In this document: positions 6,723-9,353 of the stretch, piece after piece
Layout: every line of letters begins with the position of its first letter
Numbering within the stretch: position 1 is the stretch's first letter
DNA from: Thermoplasmata archaeon
Lineage (GTDB): Archaea; Thermoplasmatota; Thermoplasmata; Thermoplasmatales; Thermoplasmataceae
Assembly: GCA_021804185.1 (NCBI GenBank)
Contig: JAJZKL010000015.1
Coordinates: 1-9,353, forward strand
Direction of reading: 5' to 3'
DNA: 9,353 nt
Position numbers and translations under genes: made by a program
Notes under the pieces: model-generated
Told to the model about the DNA's origin: nothing
Seen by the model: the letters and a program-made list of their open reading frames with translations, nothing else
Database searches by the model: none

Positions 6723-7274
6723 ATGGACTGGAAAAACCATGATTACACGCGTACCAGGGAAATGAGGGAAAAATACATACCATTCGACAGTGTTGACAAA
6801 TTCATAGATCTTAAGCCGAACGACACTCTTCTGGATGTCGGACCGGGAGATGGCTTTTATGCCCTTTCCTTTGCAAAAGAGGTCCCACGTGGAACTGTTA
6901 CTGCGATGGACCTGAATGAAGACTCTGTCAGTGAGATAAAGAAGACCCAGGAAACAAGCGGGATAAAGAATCTGCTTGTTTCACAGAACGACATATGCAC
7001 AGTTACGGATTTTAGCCGTTACACCAGGATATTTTTCTCCAATGTGTTCCATGACCTGAACTGCAGGGACAAGATTCTCAACAACATGATAAGCACCTTC
7101 GTGGACAAGACCCGGATCATATTCATTGAGTTCAAGAAAGAATCTACCATTGGTCCGCCTGCTGATATCAAGATAAGCCAGGAAGAACTGAAAGGCATAA
7201 TGAAGAAACATGGATTTTCCTTCCTCAAGGGGGAAGATCTGGCAGAGCACTACATGCAGATGTATACCATCTGA
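6723..7274 (+). CDS. Small class I SAM-dependent methyltransferase (UbiE/Methyltransf_11-like)
   Basis: A 183-residue cytosolic protein with the Rossmann-fold SAM-binding pattern. Motif I is LLDVGPGDGFYAL (36-48). The acidic residue that holds the SAM ribose is Asp63 in VTAMDLNEDS. A motif II-like Asn-Asp follows at 89-90 (SQNDI), and the strand-4 region is FFSNVFHDL (104-112). The C-terminal IEFKKESTIGPPADIKIS and EELKGIMKKHGF resemble the ending of COG2226-type small-molecule methyltransferases, in which a 'gPP...i...el...l...GF' block is common. The substrate cannot be read from sequence; quinone, metalloid or lipid substrates are all possible. ATG start set by an in-frame TAA at 6720-6722. 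It has its own promoter and converges with the HAD phosphatase. Confidence 0.86.
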   Translation: MDWKNHDYTRTREMREKYIPFDSVDKFIDLKPNDTLLDVGPGDGFYALSFAKEVPRGTVTAMDLNEDSVSEIKKTQETSGIKNLLVSQNDICTVTDFSRYTRIFFSNVFHDLNCRDKILNNMISTFVDKTRIIFIEFKKESTIGPPADIKISQEELKGIMKKHGFSFLKGEDLAEHYMQMYTI

Positions 7275-7287
7275 TCTTTTTTATCAG
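7271..7287 (+). terminator. Short hairpin with T-run at the methyltransferase stop codon
   Basis: CTGAT and ATCAG form a 5-bp stem around a 7-base loop that contains six T residues. The left arm includes the TGA stop. The T-run makes it a likely transcript end for the methyltransferase; the stem may be chance. Confidence 0.4.
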
Positions 7288-7291
7288 TTGT

Positions 7292-7296
7292 AAAAA
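7292..7296 (-). terminator. T5 run downstream of the HAD phosphatase
   Basis: Five T residues on the minus strand, about 40 bases past the phosphatase stop in the 61-base gap between the converging genes. It is a weak oligo-T terminator candidate. Confidence 0.25.
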
Positions 7297-7331
7297 TCCT
7301 TTGCAGCACTTTTTGCATTATAGTTTTATGA

Positions 7332-7347
7332 TGCTTCAGTGCTTCAG
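7332..7347. repeat. Tandem 8-bp duplication across the HAD phosphatase stop codon
   Basis: TGCTTCAG occurs twice head to tail. The repeat covers the last codons and the stop (7336-7338) of the phosphatase. It may have arisen by replication slippage. Confidence 0.6.
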
Positions 7348-7779
7348 TAGAATGAATTTCATTCCGGTTCTTCTGGCAAGTTCTCCGTCCATATCATCCC
7401 TGTCACCTGCCATCACTGAATGTTTTACATCTATTCCCAGGTCCGAAGCTGCGTCCATGATCATGCCTGTCTCCGGCTTCCTGCACCGGCAGTTTTCATC
7501 AGGCCTGTGCGGGCAAAAATATATGGCATCCACTCTTACGCCTCTTGACTTCAGCATTCCGGTAAGTACACTGTTGAATTTTTCCAGTTCCTTCGCTGAA
7601 AAATATCCCCTGTTTATTCCGGACTGGTTTGTCACAATAACTATGAGGTATCCTTTCTTTCCGTAATTGTTCATGAGGTCTACAGCATCGTCGTAAATCA
7701 CTATTTTACCAGGGTCAGCCGAATATGGCACATCCTTTATTATTGTTCCATCACGGTCAATGAAAAGAGCCTTCCTCAA
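7336..7779 (-). CDS. HAD-IIIA phosphatase, GmhB/HisB-N type (D,D-heptose 1,7-bisphosphate phosphatase-like)
   Basis: A compact cytosolic phosphatase of about 147 residues; the E. coli GmhB is about 190. Catalytic Asp8 and Asp10 lie in DRDGT, the motif II threonine is in VTNQSGI (50 onward), and motif IV is GDRDDMD near 125-131. The metal-binding loop typical of GmhB is present as CPHRPDENCRCRKP, with Cys89, His91, Cys97 and Cys99. Members remove a phosphate from sugar bisphosphates or related phosphates; GmhB acts in making ADP- or GDP-heptose. I prefer the TTG at 7779, which gives the standard M-R-K-A-L-F-I-D beginning and sits 11 bases after a Shine-Dalgarno-like GAGTGAT. A TTG at 7791, four codons earlier, overlaps that sequence. 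It starts 22 bases after the surface-protein stop and is probably co-transcribed with it. The exact substrate is not established. Confidence 0.87.
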   Translation of the reverse strand: MRKALFIDRDGTIIKDVPYSADPGKIVIYDDAVDLMNNYGKKGYLIVIVTNQSGINRGYFSAKELEKFNSVLTGMLKSRGVRVDAIYFCPHRPDENCRCRKPETGMIMDAASDLGIDVKHSVMAGDRDDMDGELARRTGMKFILLKH

Positions 7780-7790
7780 CGTGGCAATCA

Positions 7791-7797
7791 ATCACTC
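7791..7797 (-). promoter_or_regulatory. Shine-Dalgarno-like GAGTGAT before the HAD phosphatase
   Basis: Minus-strand GAGTGAT resembles GAGGTGAT with one G missing, as expected for pairing with an archaeal 16S 3' end. It ends 11 bases before the TTG at 7779 and overlaps the other possible TTG at 7791, so it favours the shorter protein. It fits a gene internal to an operon, in contrast to the leaderless genes of this window. Confidence 0.4.
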
Positions 7798-7801
7798 TTT
7801 T

Positions 7802-9353
7802 TTATTTATCATTTTCCTCCACTTTCGGAGAATTCCTGCCATTCATCTTTCTGCCGCATCCCGGACATATTCTTCTCTTCCTTGGCCATGTCGTGCCGCA
7901 GCTCAGGCAGGGATAGAATGATCTCCTCCTTATATCCAGGTAGTACAGCATTGCAAAGACTGAAATTACCACTGATGCAGATATATACTCCGGATGCTCC
8001 TCAACTATCCCGGCAAGACCACCTGTGTAAGAATAGTGAACCACTATCACAGTTGATGAATTGGTTATGTTAACCCACTCCTGTGTCCGGTCCGATGAAT
8101 AGAATTTATGTGAACTGAAATTCAGGAGATATGTTCCTGGCCTCAACTCGACCTGGATTAAGCCCGTCCTTGTTTCAACTGTCAGGTTGCCGATTCCTGC
8201 TTCCCATGATGTATTGGCAGGCAGGCCTTCCTCTATTATTCCAAGACTGTATTCTATCATACTGAAAGGAATGTCAAGATTCAATCCTGAACCGGCTACA
8301 GTGAATGCCACACTGTTTTCTGTCGAGTTGAAACCTGCCGGACTCTGCACGGAAAAGAAATAAGTTCCGTTTGAAATATTGAGAGTTATGGTTCCATTCT
8401 CGCTTGCATAGCCTGAAGTGCCATTGTAGATACGCCACTGATCATTGCCTGATATACCAAAACCAATCAGTGCCACTTTATAGAGGGATACATTTTTTTG
8501 GGAAACCTGCGCTATTGAACTGGATGCTTCCACATATGGGCTAGTATGACCGCTATCCGGGAATGGGAGTGAAATGAGTGATTCCACTACAGTTCCATTT
8601 TCCGTGTTATTGAAACATGCTTGAAAGGACTGGCTGGAAGATCCGGAAAAAAATTCTGTATTGTTCTTTTCTTCCAGCGTGCTGTCCTGATTCTTCACAA
8701 GGAAGATAACCTGTGCTGATCCCTTCATGTAAGGTGAAATCCCATGAACTTCCACATCAAGGGAAATGCTCCCGTTGGCTTCCACAACATCTTCCAGGGA
8801 AGCGTTAATGCCGGCCGTTGAATATATGACCCTGTCTGTATTGATTTCCCAGATGGTTTTGTTGGAAAACTCCTGATTATCCACTGCGTACAGGGTTATG
8901 GTGTAAAGCCCCGTGTGAAGACTTTTTTCCGGCGAGATATTCAGTGACTTCGTGAATTCTTTCCCCTGGTTCACAATAACAGGATCTATGGTCCAGGTAC
9001 CAGCGTTTGATGTGCCGTTGGATACCATAACTTCAATTTCCGTGAGGTTTGATGAACCCTGCATTGAACTTATTGAAATGTTGACGCTGTTTTCAGTGCC
9101 GGCAACCATGTTGTTCACGATCATGTTCAGGACCGGATATGGATCTGTATATGTCATGTTCAGATGGTCAGTGAAATTGAAGTATTCAAGGGGCTGGAGT
9201 GAAAAATAGTGGACATACCCAAGTGTGCTGTCCCCATAATCCCCCATGAATTCAGGCGAACCTGTTCCATTCTGCAGCGTATCCAGAAGATCATAAACTT
9301 TTGTCCCGGGCTTTTCATGTTGTAAATACGTGTATTGTGGAAACGCTGAAAGC
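7802..9353 (-). CDS. Membrane-anchored surface protein with GLP-type beta-repeats and a cytoplasmic zinc ribbon (5' end beyond the window)
   Basis: The reading frame stays open to the right edge, 35 codons past the first visible Met (9245-9247), so that Met is internal and the N-terminus is missing. Numbering below is from that Met. Residues about 40-250 look like beta-sandwich (Ig-like) material with few cysteines. Residues 256-329 and 332-407 are two related beta-repeats; the second has EEGLPANTSW and RPGTY, the pattern of a repeat common in secreted proteins of Thermoplasmata. A membrane helix lies at about 421-437, followed by RRR and a zinc ribbon, Cys447, Cys450, Cys461 and Cys464, which should be in the cytosol. 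I count 23 N-x-S/T sequons, all before the helix, plus one in the extension. No enzymatic domain is recognisable in the visible part. It lies immediately upstream of the HAD phosphatase. Confidence 0.8.
   Translation of the reverse strand, partial: LSAFPQYTYLQHEKPGTKVYDLLDTLQNGTGSPEFMGDYGDSTLGYVHYFSLQPLEYFNFTDHLNMTYTDPYPVLNMIVNNMVAGTENSVNISISSMQGSSNLTEIEVMVSNGTSNAGTWTIDPVIVNQGKEFTKSLNISPEKSLHTGLYTITLYAVDNQEFSNKTIWEINTDRVIYSTAGINASLEDVVEANGSISLDVEVHGISPYMKGSAQVIFLVKNQDSTLEEKNNTEFFSGSSSQSFQACFNNTENGTVVESLISLPFPDSGHTSPYVEASSSIAQVSQKNVSLYKVALIGFGISGNDQWRIYNGTSGYASENGTITLNISNGTYFFSVQSPAGFNSTENSVAFTVAGSGLNLDIPFSMIEYSLGIIEEGLPANTSWEAGIGNLTVETRTGLIQVELRPGTYLLNFSSHKFYSSDRTQEWVNITNSSTVIVVHYSYTGGLAGIVEEHPEYISASVVISVFAMLYYLDIRRRSFYPCLSCGTTWPRKRRICPGCGRKMNGRNSPKVEENDK
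8027..8254 (-). repeat. Protein-level beta-repeat copy 2 (GLP..TSW...GTY type)
   Basis: This codes for residues 332-407 of the surface protein, counted from the Met at 9247. It begins YSLGIIEEGLPANTSW, then has RPGTYLLNF and ends in a TVIVVHYSY strand. It aligns with copy 1 along its whole length at the amino-acid level; the DNA is not visibly repeated. Confidence 0.6.
8261..8488 (-). repeat. Protein-level beta-repeat copy 1, diverged
   Basis: This codes for residues 254-329. It begins LYKVALIGFGISGNDQW, has ISNGTYFFSVQSPAGF where copy 2 has RPGTYLLNFSSHKF, and ends in LNLDIPF. The GLP motif has become GIS, but the W, the GTY and the strand pattern are kept at matching spacing. Confidence 0.5.

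Noticed and set aside
7301..7666. A 121-codon + strand reading opposite the HAD phosphatase.
   Set aside because: The minus strand codes for a protein with all HAD motifs and the GmhB metal loop; the plus reading is its shadow.
1..9353. Search by eye for tRNA, rRNA, CRISPR repeats, insertion-sequence ends, integrase or toxin-antitoxin genes.
   Set aside because: Nothing matching was seen. Intergenic gaps are all 162 bases or shorter, without regular repeats or cloverleaf-like segments.

Overview
The window looks like chromosomal DNA from an archaeon of the Thermoplasmatales type (Thermoplasma, Ferroplasma, Cuniculiplasma and relatives). The support is a TATA-like box about 26-33 bases before several start codons with no room for a leader, frequent TTG starts, arginine coded mostly by AGG/AGA, T-run terminators, and membrane proteins whose outward domains are packed with N-glycosylation sequons (N-x-S/T). 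One surface protein carries two copies of the GLP..TSW/GTY beta-repeat that I associate with secreted proteins of Thermoplasmata and relatives. The assignment is an inference; there is no rRNA or other marker gene.

Layout, left to right. At 78-1880 (+) is a DUF2079-type polytopic membrane protein with a large outward C-terminal domain. It converges, with only 5 bases between, on a polysaccharide (lipid-linked glycan) flippase at 1886-3409 (-). Upstream of the flippase on the same strand are a divergent thioredoxin with a CAPC active site (3481-3870) and a predicted PH/GRAM-like domain protein with a C-terminal zinc ribbon (3944-4555). A 162-base divergent promoter region separates these from a second polytopic protein, a GT-C/GT87-like putative glycosyltransferase with its own sequon-rich tail (4718-6592, +). 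Next is a small class I SAM-dependent methyltransferase (6723-7274, +). It converges on a GmhB-type HAD phosphatase (7336-7779, -), which lies directly downstream of a large cell-surface protein (7802 to beyond the right edge, -) with one membrane anchor and a cytoplasmic zinc ribbon.

How the genes may work together. A flippase, two membrane proteins of GT-C type or likeness, a sugar-phosphate phosphatase of the heptose-bisphosphatase family and three sequon-dense surface domains fit a cell-surface glycan assembly neighbourhood. The set is not one operon: most genes have their own promoter and several converge. The link is therefore functional inference from proximity. Thioredoxin, the PH/zinc-ribbon protein and the methyltransferase have no clear tie to it.

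I found no tRNA, rRNA, CRISPR array, insertion sequence or phage gene. No gene-free stretch exceeds 300 bases; the longest is 162 bases (4556-4717). The points most worth a second look are the repeat/anchor/zinc-ribbon surface protein, the repeated 'membrane GT-like core plus sequon-rich outward domain' design, the altered thioredoxin active site with a perfect palindrome at its predicted transcription start, and the leaderless TTG starts.
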